Source: Chitinophaga sp. HK235
Lineage (GTDB): Bacteria; Bacteroidota; Bacteroidia; Chitinophagales; Chitinophagaceae
NCBI RefSeq assembly: GCF_018255755.1
Contig: NZ_CP073766.1
Location: forward strand, 6,570,501-6,634,500
Length of the DNA stretch: 64,000 nucleotides
Reading direction: 5' to 3'
Made by a program: the position numbers and the translations under genes. Under the pieces are notes generated by a model. That model was not told the DNA's origin. It searched no databases and saw only the letters and a program-made list of their open reading frames with translations. Below are positions 44,353 through 53,642 of the stretch, piece by piece; the first letter of the stretch is position 1; every line of letters starts with the position of its first letter.

Positions 44353-47300
44353 ATGAAAAGGAAATTTACAGTCTCGGACCAACAGGTCCGCAGCGGCGGG
44401 CATGCCATGTCTGGCATCAAACGCGCCCTGTTGCTGGGTTGCTGCCTGCTCCCTGCCACCTTCGGCTTTGGACAGAACAACCTGAACGAAAAGGTTAAAC
44501 TGGACGTTTCCAGCGCTTCCCTTTCGCAGGTGCTAAAAGCATTAAGCAACCAGAGCAGCTTCACTTTCAACTATGTTAAACAAGACTTTGATGGCATCAC
44601 CATCAAAAACCTCAAAACAGATAATATCACCCTCAACGAAGCGCTGCATCTGCTGAGCAATCAGTCTGATATAGAGTACAGCGTTAGCGAGAAAGCAATC
44701 CTGCTCCGCAAAAGACAACAACAACAGGAAACAACTACCTCCGGTAAACAGATCGCAGCACATAAAATTACCGGCCGCGTAACCACCGAAAATAAAGAAC
44801 CTATCCCCGGCGTGACCGTTTGGGTAAAAGGCACTAAAAACAGAGCTATCACCGATGTCGACGGACGCTACGAAATCACCGTGGATACCGAAAACCCCGT
44901 ACTGAGTTTCAGTTATGTGGGCTATCAGACAACAGAACTCACTCCCGGCAATAACAATCACATCGACCTGGTACTCAAAACCAGCAACAGCTCCCTGAAT
45001 GAAGTAGTAGTGGTAGGATATGGCACCGCCAAAAAAGGAGATCTCTCCGCTGCCGTAGCCGTAGTACCCGATATGAAACAAATCAAAGAACGCCCGGTAC
45101 TCGATGTGGCCAACATGATCCAGGGTAAAGTGCCTGGCATCACCGTAGTAAGCAATGGTGGCCATACCAGCGAATCCAATAATGTGGTGATCCGTGGTGT
45201 AGGCTCCCGTGGTAAAGAAAGTGTACTCTATGTAGTAGACGGTGTGCCCAACGCACCTTATAACCCGGCCGATGTGGAATCCATCACGGTATTAAAAGAT
45301 GCGGCTTCCGCAGCTATCTACGGTGCATTCTCCGGTGCTTCCGGTGTAATCCTCGTGACTACCCGCCAGGCTACCAAAGGACAACCCAACGTACAGTACA
45401 CCGGCTTTGTTGGTGCCAAACAGGCATGGCGCACCCTGCAATCCCTTAAGGCTGAAGATGAAGCGAAAGTGTCCAACCTGGCCTATACCAATGCCGGCCA
45501 GCCACCACTGCCCGGATGGGATGCTTCCTTGAACCCTTATGCCCAGGTGACCCGTACCGACTGGATGAAGGAAATATTCCGCACCGGCATGATACAACGT
45601 CATAACATCAGCGTAAATGCAGGTACAGAGAAATTCTCCACCCTCCTGCAGGCCCGCTATGAAAACGAAGAAGGGACCCTCCTCAATACTTATAACAAGA
45701 ATATCTCCCTGCGCTTTAATGCCAACTACGAATTGACCAAAAAAGTGAAACTGCGGCAGGATATCTTCTGGAACAACAACGATAACAGAGATGCGGAAAC
45801 AGCCAGCGGCTACACCGGCGTTATCCTCTCCTCCATCTACATGCCCCGCTCTGCCACCCCTTATTATGCAGACGGCTCTTTCGGCGGCGTTGGTCCCATT
45901 GATTCCAAATACCTCGGCGTCCATGGAGATGTTGTTAATCCGGTAGCAACACTGCTCCGCAACCAGCCTTACAACAAAAAAAGTGACCTGCAGTCTGTAA
46001 CAGAACTCAACGTATCTGATATCATCCCCGGTCTGAGCTATTTATCCCGCTTTGCCTATCGCCAGAAAAACGGCCTCTGGAAAAACTTTGAGCCTAAAAG
46101 ACTGGAGCCCGGAAAAACAAATGCACAAAACAGACTGTCCTATTCCACCGATAAAGAATATTCCTGGATCTGGGAAAATACACTGAACTACAACAAGATC
46201 CTCAAAAGACACAACATCGGTGCGATGGTGTCTATGACAGCACAGGAAGCAGGCAACCGCAACTTCACCGCTGCTGCCAGAAGCTTCGAAAATGAATCTG
46301 ACTGGGCACGTTTTTTTGTGAACGCCGGTATATTCGACCAGGACCGTCCAACGGATGATGAATGGAAAGACCGCAACGCTTCTTATGTAGGAAGAATCTC
46401 CTATAGCTGGGCCGACCGTTATTTCGTAACCGGTAGCTACCGTTATGATATCGCCGGCCGACTGGCTGTTGGTAACCGCGCCAAAGGTTTCCCCGGTGTA
46501 ACAGCCGCCTGGAAAATCAGCTCTGAACCATTCTTCCATGTACCTGCAGTAGACCTGGTAAAAATCAGGGCGAGCTGGGGCCGCATCGGTAATATCGGCT
46601 CCGTTGACCGCTACTACGGTTATCCTAAACTGAAAGATAATTATACCTATCAGATCGGAAATGGTGCCCCCCGTGTAAACGCACTGTTCACCGAAGTTCA
46701 GAACAATCCTAACCTCACCTGGGAAACATCTCAGCAAACAGATATCGGTATCGATATCAGCCTGCTCAAACAACGCCTCAACATCACCGCTGATTATTTC
46801 GACAAACGTACCTTTGATCTCATCAAACAGCAGGACACTTACTGGCCGGGCACTTTCGGCCTCAAAGCCCCGCAGATCAACCAGGGTGAAATAGGTAACA
46901 AAGGCATCGAAGTGGCAGTGAGCTGGCACGATAAAATAGGTACAGTAGGTTATGACCTGAGTGCTAATATGGCTACCCTGAAAAACCGGGTGTTATATAT
47001 CGATGATAACCCCAACTCTTTCTGGATACACAACGACAGCTGGAGAAATGTATTGTCTCCTTACCGCTCCCAGGTAGGACAACCTTATTACTCCTATTGG
47101 CTGATACAGTCTGCCGGTATTTTCCAGTCAGATGCTGAAGCTAACGCCTACACGAAAAACGGACAGAAAATACAACCCAATGCCAAAGCCGGTGACCTGA
47201 AATTCGTGGACCAGAACGGCGACGGAAAAATTGATGATGCCGACAGAGTGTATATGGGCAATGCCTTCCCTAAACTGACTTATGGCTTTACCGCCAGCTT

Positions 47301-47742
47301 TACCTGGAAAAACTTCGACCTGAGCCTCTTCCTGCAGGGTGTAGGTGGCGTGAAACTATTCAATGCCTTTAAGCAGAGCACTCTCAATGGAGCTGAACAG
47401 GGCTACAATCGCTGGGACAAAATACTGGATGCCTGGTCTCCTGATAATGCCGGCTCCAATATCCCCCGCATATCTTCACAGGATGCCAACAAAAACTTCC
47501 AGACAGCTTCTGACTGGTATCTGGAAAATGGTAACTACCTGCGCCTGAAAAACCTGCTGATAGGCTACACCTTCAACAAGATGCGCTGGAACCAGGGTCT
47601 TCGTGTATACTTCAGCGGTGACAACCTCCTCACCTTTACCAAATATTCCGGAATGGACCCTGAAGTAGGCGGTGTAGGCCTCGATGGCGGACAGTTCCCC
47701 GTATCCCGTGTGTATTCGCTGGGCCTTAATGTTAAATTCTGA
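44353..47742 (+). CDS. SusC/RagA TonB-dependent receptor with STN domain
   Basis: 1129 residues. A long basic leader and signal sequence (ALLLGCCLLPATFGFG) precedes an STN domain at about residues 45-115 (LSQVLKALSNQSSFTFNYVK). A carboxypeptidase-like domain at about 135-210 (GRVTTENKEPIPGVTVWVKG) is followed by the VVVVGYGTAKKGDLS link, plug (LYVVDGVPNAPYNPAD, ITVLKDAASAAIYGAFSG) and the barrel ending in YSLGLNVKF. The STN domain couples it to the FecR protein encoded 32 bp upstream. It forms the transporter with the SusD encoded 14 bp downstream. Confidence 0.96.
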   Translation: MKRKFTVSDQQVRSGGHAMSGIKRALLLGCCLLPATFGFGQNNLNEKVKLDVSSASLSQVLKALSNQSSFTFNYVKQDFDGITIKNLKTDNITLNEALHLLSNQSDIEYSVSEKAILLRKRQQQQETTTSGKQIAAHKITGRVTTENKEPIPGVTVWVKGTKNRAITDVDGRYEITVDTENPVLSFSYVGYQTTELTPGNNNHIDLVLKTSNSSLNEVVVVGYGTAKKGDLSAAVAVVPDMKQIKERPVLDVANMIQGKVPGITVVSNGGHTSESNNVVIRGVGSRGKESVLYVVDGVPNAPYNPADVESITVLKDAASAAIYGAFSGASGVILVTTRQATKGQPNVQYTGFVGAKQAWRTLQSLKAEDEAKVSNLAYTNAGQPPLPGWDASLNPYAQVTRTDWMKEIFRTGMIQRHNISVNAGTEKFSTLLQARYENEEGTLLNTYNKNISLRFNANYELTKKVKLRQDIFWNNNDNRDAETASGYTGVILSSIYMPRSATPYYADGSFGGVGPIDSKYLGVHGDVVNPVATLLRNQPYNKKSDLQSVTELNVSDIIPGLSYLSRFAYRQKNGLWKNFEPKRLEPGKTNAQNRLSYSTDKEYSWIWENTLNYNKILKRHNIGAMVSMTAQEAGNRNFTAAARSFENESDWARFFVNAGIFDQDRPTDDEWKDRNASYVGRISYSWADRYFVTGSYRYDIAGRLAVGNRAKGFPGVTAAWKISSEPFFHVPAVDLVKIRASWGRIGNIGSVDRYYGYPKLKDNYTYQIGNGAPRVNALFTEVQNNPNLTWETSQQTDIGIDISLLKQRLNITADYFDKRTFDLIKQQDTYWPGTFGLKAPQINQGEIGNKGIEVAVSWHDKIGTVGYDLSANMATLKNRVLYIDDNPNSFWIHNDSWRNVLSPYRSQVGQPYYSYWLIQSAGIFQSDAEANAYTKNGQKIQPNAKAGDLKFVDQNGDGKIDDADRVYMGNAFPKLTYGFTASFTWKNFDLSLFLQGVGGVKLFNAFKQSTLNGAEQGYNRWDKILDAWSPDNAGSNIPRISSQDANKNFQTASDWYLENGNYLRLKNLLIGYTFNKMRWNQGLRVYFSGDNLLTFTKYSGMDPEVGGVGLDGGQFPVSRVYSLGLNVKF

Positions 47743-47756
47743 TCAACTCAACAATC

Positions 47757-49355
47757 ATGAAAAAGAGAAATATTTATATACCCGTTCTGATAGCGCTGAT
47801 GGCCGGCGGAAGCGGCTGTACTGATAAGTGGGTGGACACCAAACCTAATGGCGCACCTTCTACAGCTTTCTTCTGGCAAAGCGATAATGATCTCCGTAAA
47901 GCCACTGCTGCGCTGTATATCGAAATGAAAAGTGAAGAAACCTGGGGAAGGGACCTCTTCTGGGTACAGGATGCCAGCGATGATCTGATTGTAGGCAGGG
48001 TAAAAGCCAACGGAGAAAATATCAAGAATTTTATTCCCACTGGCCGGGAAGATTATCTCGCTGAAGGATGGAAACGTTTATACGGTACTATCAGTAAAGC
48101 CAACCAGGCCATCCAGGGTATTCAGTCTGCAGTGAATGTATCGGATGCCGTAAAAAAACAATCACTGGGAGAAGCCTATTTTATGCGTGGTTTTGCGCAT
48201 TTCTGGATCGCTTATATGTGGGGCCATAAAAACCAGGGCGTACCTTTTGATGGACCGGAGAATGCGGAATATGGCAAACGCATTCCTCCACAACTGGCAT
48301 CTGTGACCGACAACTACGCACAGATTATCAGCGACCTGCAGAAAGCAGCAGACCTGCTGCCATTGTTTGAATCCTATGGTGATGCTGATAAAGGCCGTGC
48401 GCATAAAGCCGCTGCCTGGGCCTACATGGTAAAAGTATATGCTTACTGGGCACAGTTCGATAAAACCAAATGGCAACTGGTGCCGGCTTTGTGCGACAAA
48501 ATCCGCGATGAAGGACATCGCGCCCTTATCACCGGCAAAGCCAGTGGAAAACAAAACTATCAGGCTGTTTTCAGTGTGGCCAACAACTGGTCATCTGAAT
48601 ATATCTGGTCTGTAACCTCCGGTATGCAGGGTGGTTCAGAGTTCCCCGGTGTAGTACTGGAAAACAAAGGATGGCTTAAATACAATGGTTGGGGTTATTT
48701 CCAGCCTACGGAAGAGCTGTATGAAGAATATGAAGCCAATGATCCCAGAAGGGAAGTGACCATCCTCAAATTTGGTGACAAATTTACCTATATCGGACAG
48801 GAGAAATTATATACTTCAACCAACAGTCTGTCCGGTTTCCAGATGAACAAGTATATGGAACCATATAGCTACGGTTCAAATGGTGACATGAGTTCCAATA
48901 CCTTCGCAAGCTCTAACCCTGATTATCCAACTACAGCATTGAGCCTGCCGCTGATCCGGTATGCAGAAATCCTGTTGTTTAAAGCAGAAGCCCTGATCGA
49001 ACAGGGCAGGGCAGGGGAAGCTGCTGCACCACTCAATGAAGTAAGGACCCGTGTAGGACTCGCTCCCGTGGCCACCCCTACAATGAACGATCTTAAACAC
49101 GAACGTCGCGTGGAGCTGGCTTGTGAATGGACCGACCGCTTCCATGATCTTAAAAGATGGGGTGACTATGCTAAAATCAATGCGCCACTGCATGGCCGTA
49201 TACATGCCAACCGCGAAGATCCGGCTTCTCCTTATACCATCAAGGAGGTTTGGCCTGCCCGCAACTTTAACCCGGACAAACATATGGCGTGGCCTATCAG
49301 TCCGGACGAAATTGCCCGCACCAACGGCGCTTATAAACAAACACCAGGCTGGTAA
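47757..49355 (+). CDS. SusD/RagB nutrient-binding outer-membrane lipoprotein
   Basis: 532 residues. Lipoprotein signal (LIALMAGGSGC), then the SusD helical core with GEAYFMRGFAHFWIAYMWG and the closing HERRVELACEWTDRFHDLKR motif. It is the partner of the preceding SusC. The operon stops here at a 23-bp hairpin. There is no degradative enzyme in the operon, so the substrate is not evident. Confidence 0.95.
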   Translation: MKKRNIYIPVLIALMAGGSGCTDKWVDTKPNGAPSTAFFWQSDNDLRKATAALYIEMKSEETWGRDLFWVQDASDDLIVGRVKANGENIKNFIPTGREDYLAEGWKRLYGTISKANQAIQGIQSAVNVSDAVKKQSLGEAYFMRGFAHFWIAYMWGHKNQGVPFDGPENAEYGKRIPPQLASVTDNYAQIISDLQKAADLLPLFESYGDADKGRAHKAAAWAYMVKVYAYWAQFDKTKWQLVPALCDKIRDEGHRALITGKASGKQNYQAVFSVANNWSSEYIWSVTSGMQGGSEFPGVVLENKGWLKYNGWGYFQPTEELYEEYEANDPRREVTILKFGDKFTYIGQEKLYTSTNSLSGFQMNKYMEPYSYGSNGDMSSNTFASSNPDYPTTALSLPLIRYAEILLFKAEALIEQGRAGEAAAPLNEVRTRVGLAPVATPTMNDLKHERRVELACEWTDRFHDLKRWGDYAKINAPLHGRIHANREDPASPYTIKEVWPARNFNPDKHMAWPISPDEIARTNGAYKQTPGW

Positions 49356-49372
49356 TAACCAGGCATAATAAA

Positions 49373-49424
49373 AAAACAAACGGCTGAAATTTTCTGCGAG
49401 TAGAAAATTTCAGCCGTTTGTTTT
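49373..49424 (+). terminator. Very long rho-independent terminator of the SusC/SusD operon
   Basis: A perfect 23-bp inverted repeat with a 6-nt loop (GCGAGT) and TTTGTTTT at the end of the right arm, 18 bp past the SusD stop. The flanking A-rich left arm makes it work on both strands. Confidence 0.9.
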
Positions 49425-49473
49425 ATGCAGGTTGTCTATCTTTAAACACAACCTAAATCCTGTTACTTTTCTT

Positions 49474-49959
49474 ATGCTATTTTTTTTATTGGTGATAACG
49501 GCGCTTACTGCAGCATTGATGGCTGGGCTTTTTTATGCCTATTCCTGTTCGGTAAATCCGGGGCTGGGCCGTTTGTCTGACACCTGCTATATGGCAGCTA
49601 TGCAGTCTATCAACAGAGTGATCCTCAATCCGGTTTTTTTCATTGGTTTTATGGGCCCGGTATTTTTGCTGCCTTTAAGTACCTGGCTGGTCTTCCGGCA
49701 GGGCGCAACAGTAAGCGGCTGGTGCCTGCTGGCGGCGACTATCATTTACCTGGCTGGTGTTTTTGGGGTAACCGCAGCTGGTAATGTACCGCTCAACAAT
49801 GCGCTGGACAAAGTATCGCTGCAGGGGGATGCCGCAGAGATAGCAGCACAACGCGCCCGTTTCGAAAAGCCATGGAACCGGCTCAATATGGTTCGTACCA
49901 TTGGCGCCATCATAACAGTGACGCTGGTCATCATTGCCTGTCTGAAAATGAATTTTTAA
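49474..49959 (+). CDS. DUF1772 (anthrone oxygenase-like) membrane protein
   Basis: 161 residues, four predicted membrane helices. The start LLVITALTAALMAGLFYAYS, with the conserved CSVNPGLGRLSD and CYMAAMQSINRVILNPVFF segments, fits DUF1772, the family that includes anthrone oxygenases. ATG 49474 is chosen; a TTG start at 49432 would add 14 residues. Bacterial members are uncharacterised. It is a single-gene unit between two strong hairpins. Confidence 0.85.
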   Translation: MLFFLLVITALTAALMAGLFYAYSCSVNPGLGRLSDTCYMAAMQSINRVILNPVFFIGFMGPVFLLPLSTWLVFRQGATVSGWCLLAATIIYLAGVFGVTAAGNVPLNNALDKVSLQGDAAEIAAQRARFEKPWNRLNMVRTIGAIITVTLVIIACLKMNF

Positions 49960-49967
49960 AAAAGAAA

Positions 49968-49991
49968 GCCGGGTGCTTTGTCACACCCGGC
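49968..49991 (-). terminator. Terminator of the TIGR03118 tandem genes (unit A)
   Basis: Stem GCCGGGTG with its complement and an 8-nt loop, followed on the minus strand by TTTCTTTTTT. A similar GCCGGG..CCCGGC hairpin follows each of the other two tandem copies. Confidence 0.85.
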
Positions 49992-50004
49992 CGTTATAAC
50001 ATTG

Positions 50005-51117
50005 TTATTTCTGTGGAAGTTCGTTCTGCTGTAGATAACCAAAGAGGCCGTGTAATCCGCCATTAGGGCTTGCGGTGAAAAATATTTTATTACCGGCGCC
50101 GGTCACATGGCCTTCAAGTGCCAATAATCCATCAATCGTCAGCGGAGCATTGTCTTTCCTGAGTTGTCCGAGGAAAGTGCCGCTTGCACTATAAGCATTG
50201 ATACGGCCATCGCCGAAGTTGCCGATCAGGATCACATCATCACCAAAGTCGCTACAGCCTTCTGTAATACCCCATGGGGAGTTGAGCGTGCCCTGGGAAG
50301 CAAACCTTCTTACCAGGGAGCCATCCGATCTGAAAATATTTACATATCCATTGCCAGGGCCTGCCTCGTCAACTCTTTTTTGGGGGAGTTTCTGCTTAGC
50401 GTAGGTAACATACAGTAAACCGTCGATGTTCCGGATATTAAATGGAGCAAAGCCGGCCGGAATATTCGGATCACGGAATTGTTTGTACGGAATATATTTG
50501 AAAGCCGTGTCAAATACATCTATCGTTCCATCGCGGAAATTGGCAGCGTAAATATATGATTTGCCACTATCACTGGCGATGGCAATGCCTGTGTAAACAG
50601 CCTTGTCATTAAAGCGGGCAGTATGGTAAACTCCAGTATCACCGGATACCCAGGATACAAAGGTACCATCATCTATCGCAAAGATGAAATGGGCGCCACC
50701 AAAGCCGCTGGTATGGTTGAACACAACGCCGGTCCGACGGGCACCTTCGGTAGCAGGGATTATCACGGGTTTCCTCAGTTGGTTCCCGTCTTTATCATAA
50801 ATAACACTATGTTGAAAAAGAGGACTAATTTCTGGGTTGTTGGTAGAAATCCAGAAAGCACCGGAAGGGCTCACTGCAAGTCCCCAGGCATTGACAAGAA
50901 GCGGGTCGATACGAGCGGCACCAAAGCTTGCATTATCAGCCACCAGATTAGTTTGTTTATAGTCTTTCGACAAACAGTCACAATCGTTACAATCGTTAGG
51001 GGGCCATCTGCGGCAACTGGTAGCCATCATTAAAAGCATGACCAGCGTCACCGCTATTCCGGAATGAACATTTCCTGCCGATCCTGCTGTAAGCAGTTTT
51101 TTAAATGAAGTTGTCAT
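50005..51117 (-). CDS. TIGR03118-family secreted beta-propeller-like protein, copy A
   Basis: 370 residues. A leader with a hydrophobic core (GIAVTLVMLLMMATSC) is followed by a Cys/Asp-rich motif (DCNDCDCLSKDYKQTNLV) and the TIGR03118 body (LLVNAWGLAVSPSGAFWIST, ASQGTLNSPWGITEGCSDFG, DDVILIGNFGDGRINAYSAS). The repeating pattern suggests a beta-propeller resembling NHL or SMP-30 proteins; the function is unknown. The TSC could be a lipobox with weak consensus, making it a lipoprotein. It is the last and most diverged of three tandem paralogues on the minus strand and lacks the extra leader segment (AAKLAAGTHP) of copies B and C. Confidence 0.9.
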   Translation of the reverse strand: MTTSFKKLLTAGSAGNVHSGIAVTLVMLLMMATSCRRWPPNDCNDCDCLSKDYKQTNLVADNASFGAARIDPLLVNAWGLAVSPSGAFWISTNNPEISPLFQHSVIYDKDGNQLRKPVIIPATEGARRTGVVFNHTSGFGGAHFIFAIDDGTFVSWVSGDTGVYHTARFNDKAVYTGIAIASDSGKSYIYAANFRDGTIDVFDTAFKYIPYKQFRDPNIPAGFAPFNIRNIDGLLYVTYAKQKLPQKRVDEAGPGNGYVNIFRSDGSLVRRFASQGTLNSPWGITEGCSDFGDDVILIGNFGDGRINAYSASGTFLGQLRKDNAPLTIDGLLALEGHVTGAGNKIFFTASPNGGLHGLFGYLQQNELPQK

Positions 51118-51132
51118 CTCGCTGCGTTTTTA

Positions 51133-51266
51133 GACGTGAAGGAATAATACATCGTGTAGTGAGCGTATTGTTTCCTGAACCTGAATGTCAAAAGAGGAAG
51201 GCCGGGCACGATACAGTGCCCGGCGGATGTGCTGCTGCAATTCCTGGTAGATGTGCTGTATTTTTG
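51133..51266 (-). repeat. Duplicated spacer between TIGR03118 copies B and A
   Basis: This spacer closely matches the spacer at 52393-52530: both contain GTTTCCTGAACCTGAATGTC and GCTGCTGCAATTCCTGGTAG at the same spacing, with a GCCGGG hairpin between. The unit of duplication therefore included non-coding DNA. Confidence 0.85.
51201..51224 (-). terminator. Hairpin after TIGR03118 copy B
   Basis: Perfect 9-bp stem GCCGGGCAC with its complement and a 6-nt loop, inside the duplicated spacer. The T tract is weak, so it may be an attenuator or RNA stabiliser and not a full stop. Confidence 0.6.
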
Positions 51267-51270
51267 AATG

Positions 51271-52383
51271 TTAGTTCTTCTGTATGTAACCAAAGAGGCC
51301 GTGAGATTCTCCATTAGGGCCTGCGGTGAAAAATATTTTATTACCGGCACCGGTCACATGACTTTCAAGTGCCCATAATCCGTCAATCTTCAGTGGGGCG
51401 TTACCCTTCCTGAGTTGTCCGAGGAAAGTACCGTTTTTACTATAGGCATTGATACGGCCGTCGCCGAAGTTGCCGATGAGGATCACGTCATCTCCCAACC
51501 CGCTAAAGCTGCTACAGCCTTCTGTTATACCCCATGGGGAATTGAGTGTGCCCTGGGAAGCAAATCTTCTCACAAAGGAACCATCAGGTTTGTAAACATC
51601 TACAAATCCATTACCAGGACCAGGCTGGTTGAAGCGCCTTTCAGGGAGCTGCTGTTTGGCATAGAGCACATACAGTAAACCGTCGATGTTCCGGATATTA
51701 AAAGGGGCGTAGTCTGCCGGAAGGCCCGGATCATGGAATTGTTTGTAGCCAACATAATTGAAAGCAGTATCAAAAACGTCTATAGCCCCATTGCTAAAAT
51801 CGGCAGCGTAAATATAGGATTTGCCACTATCGCTGGCGAGGGTAAGGCCTGTGTATTCAGAACCCTCTTTATCGCGGATCACCTTTACAACAGCAGTATC
51901 GCCGGACTTCCATGATAAAATGGTACCATTTATTGTTGCAAAAATAAAACGGGCACCGCCAAAGCCAGGGGTGTTGTTGAATACTACACCAGTTGGAATA
52001 GCGCGGTTTTGAACGTTATCTGTGGGGATAATCACAGGAGCTCTCAATGTATTGCCGTCTTTATCGTAGATAACGCTTACGCCTGCACCAGCGGATGAAA
52101 GCCAGAAAGCGCCGGTAGGGCCTACGGCAAGGCCCCAGGCATTGATAAGATTTTTATCAATGTGAGCCGCACCAAAACCAGCGGTATCAGCAACCAGGTT
52201 CGTTTGTTTGTAGTCTTTAGATAAACAATCACAATCGTTGCAGTCATGGTCGTTGAATCTGCGGCAACTGGTAACCATCATTAAAAGCATGACCAGCACC
52301 ACCGCCATTCCGGAATACATATTTCCGGGATGAGTTCCGGCAGCCAATTTTGCTGCAAGCAGTTTTTTAAATGAAGTTGTCAT
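51271..52383 (-). CDS. TIGR03118-family secreted beta-propeller-like protein, copy B
   Basis: 370 residues from ATG 52383 (MTTSFKKLLAAKLAAGTHPG); the longer open frame upstream lies in the duplicated spacer and is not family sequence. Leader (MAVVLVMLLMMVTSC), Cys/Asp motif (DCNDCDCLSKDYKQTNLV), then the TIGR03118 body (NLINAWGLAVGPTGAFWLSS, PSLNSPWGITEG-type block as ASQGTLNSPWGITEGCSSFS). Function unknown. It lies between copies C and A in the same direction. Confidence 0.9.
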   Translation of the reverse strand: MTTSFKKLLAAKLAAGTHPGNMYSGMAVVLVMLLMMVTSCRRFNDHDCNDCDCLSKDYKQTNLVADTAGFGAAHIDKNLINAWGLAVGPTGAFWLSSAGAGVSVIYDKDGNTLRAPVIIPTDNVQNRAIPTGVVFNNTPGFGGARFIFATINGTILSWKSGDTAVVKVIRDKEGSEYTGLTLASDSGKSYIYAADFSNGAIDVFDTAFNYVGYKQFHDPGLPADYAPFNIRNIDGLLYVLYAKQQLPERRFNQPGPGNGFVDVYKPDGSFVRRFASQGTLNSPWGITEGCSSFSGLGDDVILIGNFGDGRINAYSKNGTFLGQLRKGNAPLKIDGLWALESHVTGAGNKIFFTAGPNGESHGLFGYIQKN

Positions 52384-52392
52384 CTTGCTACG

Positions 52393-52530
52393 GTTTAGAA
52401 GTGAAGGAAATAATGCATCATGGAGTGGGAGTATCGTTTCCTGAACCTGAATGTCCAAAGAGGACGGCCGGGTACTATACTGTGCCCGGCCGCTGTGCTG
52501 CTGCAATTCCTGGTAGATGTACTGTATTGT
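52393..52530 (-). repeat. Duplicated spacer between TIGR03118 copies C and B
   Basis: The partner of the 51133-51266 spacer, near-identical over most of its length, including the hairpin. Confidence 0.85.
52466..52491 (-). terminator. Hairpin after TIGR03118 copy C
   Basis: A 10-bp stem (GGCCGGGTAC with GTGCCCGGCC, one G-T pair) at the same place in the spacer as the hairpin after copy B. Confidence 0.6.
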
Positions 52531-52535
52531 GGATG

Positions 52536-53642
52536 TTAATTCTTCAGAATGTAACCAAAGAGGCCATGGGATTCTTCCGTAGGGCCTGCAGTGAAAAATA
52601 TTTTATTTCCGGTACCGGTTATACGACTTTCAATAGCCCACAATCCATCAATCTTCAGCGGAGCATTACCTTTCTTGAGTTGTCCGAGGAAGGTGCCATT
52701 TTCTTTATAGGCATTGATGCGGCCATCGCCGAAGTTGCCAACCAGGATCACATCGTCACCAAGTCCGCCGCTGCAACCTTCTGTAATACCCCAGGGAGAA
52801 TTAAGCGTACCCTGAGAAGCAAACCTTCTTACAAGGGAGCCATTAGGTCTGAAAATATTGATATATCCATTGCCAGGACCTGCCTGATCATCATGTCTGT
52901 CAGGGAGCTTCTGTTTGGCGTAAGTCACAAATAATGAGCCGTCGATGTTCTTGATATTAAATGGCGCGAAGTCGGCTGGAATATTCGGATCGCGGAATTG
53001 TTTGTACGCAATATAATGGAAAGCGGTATCAAATACGTCTACAGTTCCATTGTGGAAATTGGTGGCATAAATATAGAGTTTGCCACTGTCGCTCGCGATA
53101 GTAATACCTTTGTAAACAGCATCAAATGGGGAACGGTCTGCCTTAATAACACCAGAGTCACCGGATTTCCAGGATACAAGGGTACCATTTTCTGTAGCAA
53201 AGATAAAACGGGCACCACCAAAGCTGGTGGAGCTATTGAATACTACACCGGTAGGTGCACCAGCGCCATGGCCGGAAGGAGAAGGAATGAATACCGGTCC
53301 TCTCAGCGCATTGCCATCTTTATCATAGATAACACTTTGGCCGGTACCATTGGCTGAAATCCAGAAAGCGCCATTGGAGCCTACGGCAATGCCCCAGGCA
53401 TTAACAAGATTAGCGTCGATACGGCCCGCACCAAAACCTGCTGTATCAGAAACAAGGTTGGTTTGTTTGTAGTCTTTCGACAAACAATCACAGTCATCGC
53501 AGTCAGGGTGGTCAAATTTGTGGCAACTGGAGGCCATCATTAAAAGCATTACGAGCATGGCCGCTATTCCCGAATGGACATTTTTGGGGTGCGTCCCGGC
53601 AGCCAGTTTTGCTGCCAGCAGTTTTTTAAATGAAGTTGTCAT
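52536..53642 (-). CDS. TIGR03118-family secreted beta-propeller-like protein, copy C
   Basis: 368 residues, the first of the three tandem copies in the direction of transcription. Leader (GIAAMLVMLLMMASSC), Cys/Asp motif (DCDDCDCLSKDYKQTNLV), then NLVNAWGIAVGSNGAFWISA and ASQGTLNSPWGITEGCSGGL. Copies B and C share the MTTSFKKLLAAKLAAGTHP leader and look like the most recent duplication. The closing segment KIFFTAGPTEESHGLFGY is present in all three. The likely location is the cell surface or periplasm; no partner gene suggests a function. Confidence 0.9.
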   Translation of the reverse strand: MTTSFKKLLAAKLAAGTHPKNVHSGIAAMLVMLLMMASSCHKFDHPDCDDCDCLSKDYKQTNLVSDTAGFGAGRIDANLVNAWGIAVGSNGAFWISANGTGQSVIYDKDGNALRGPVFIPSPSGHGAGAPTGVVFNSSTSFGGARFIFATENGTLVSWKSGDSGVIKADRSPFDAVYKGITIASDSGKLYIYATNFHNGTVDVFDTAFHYIAYKQFRDPNIPADFAPFNIKNIDGSLFVTYAKQKLPDRHDDQAGPGNGYINIFRPNGSLVRRFASQGTLNSPWGITEGCSGGLGDDVILVGNFGDGRINAYKENGTFLGQLKKGNAPLKIDGLWAIESRITGTGNKIFFTAGPTEESHGLFGYILKN

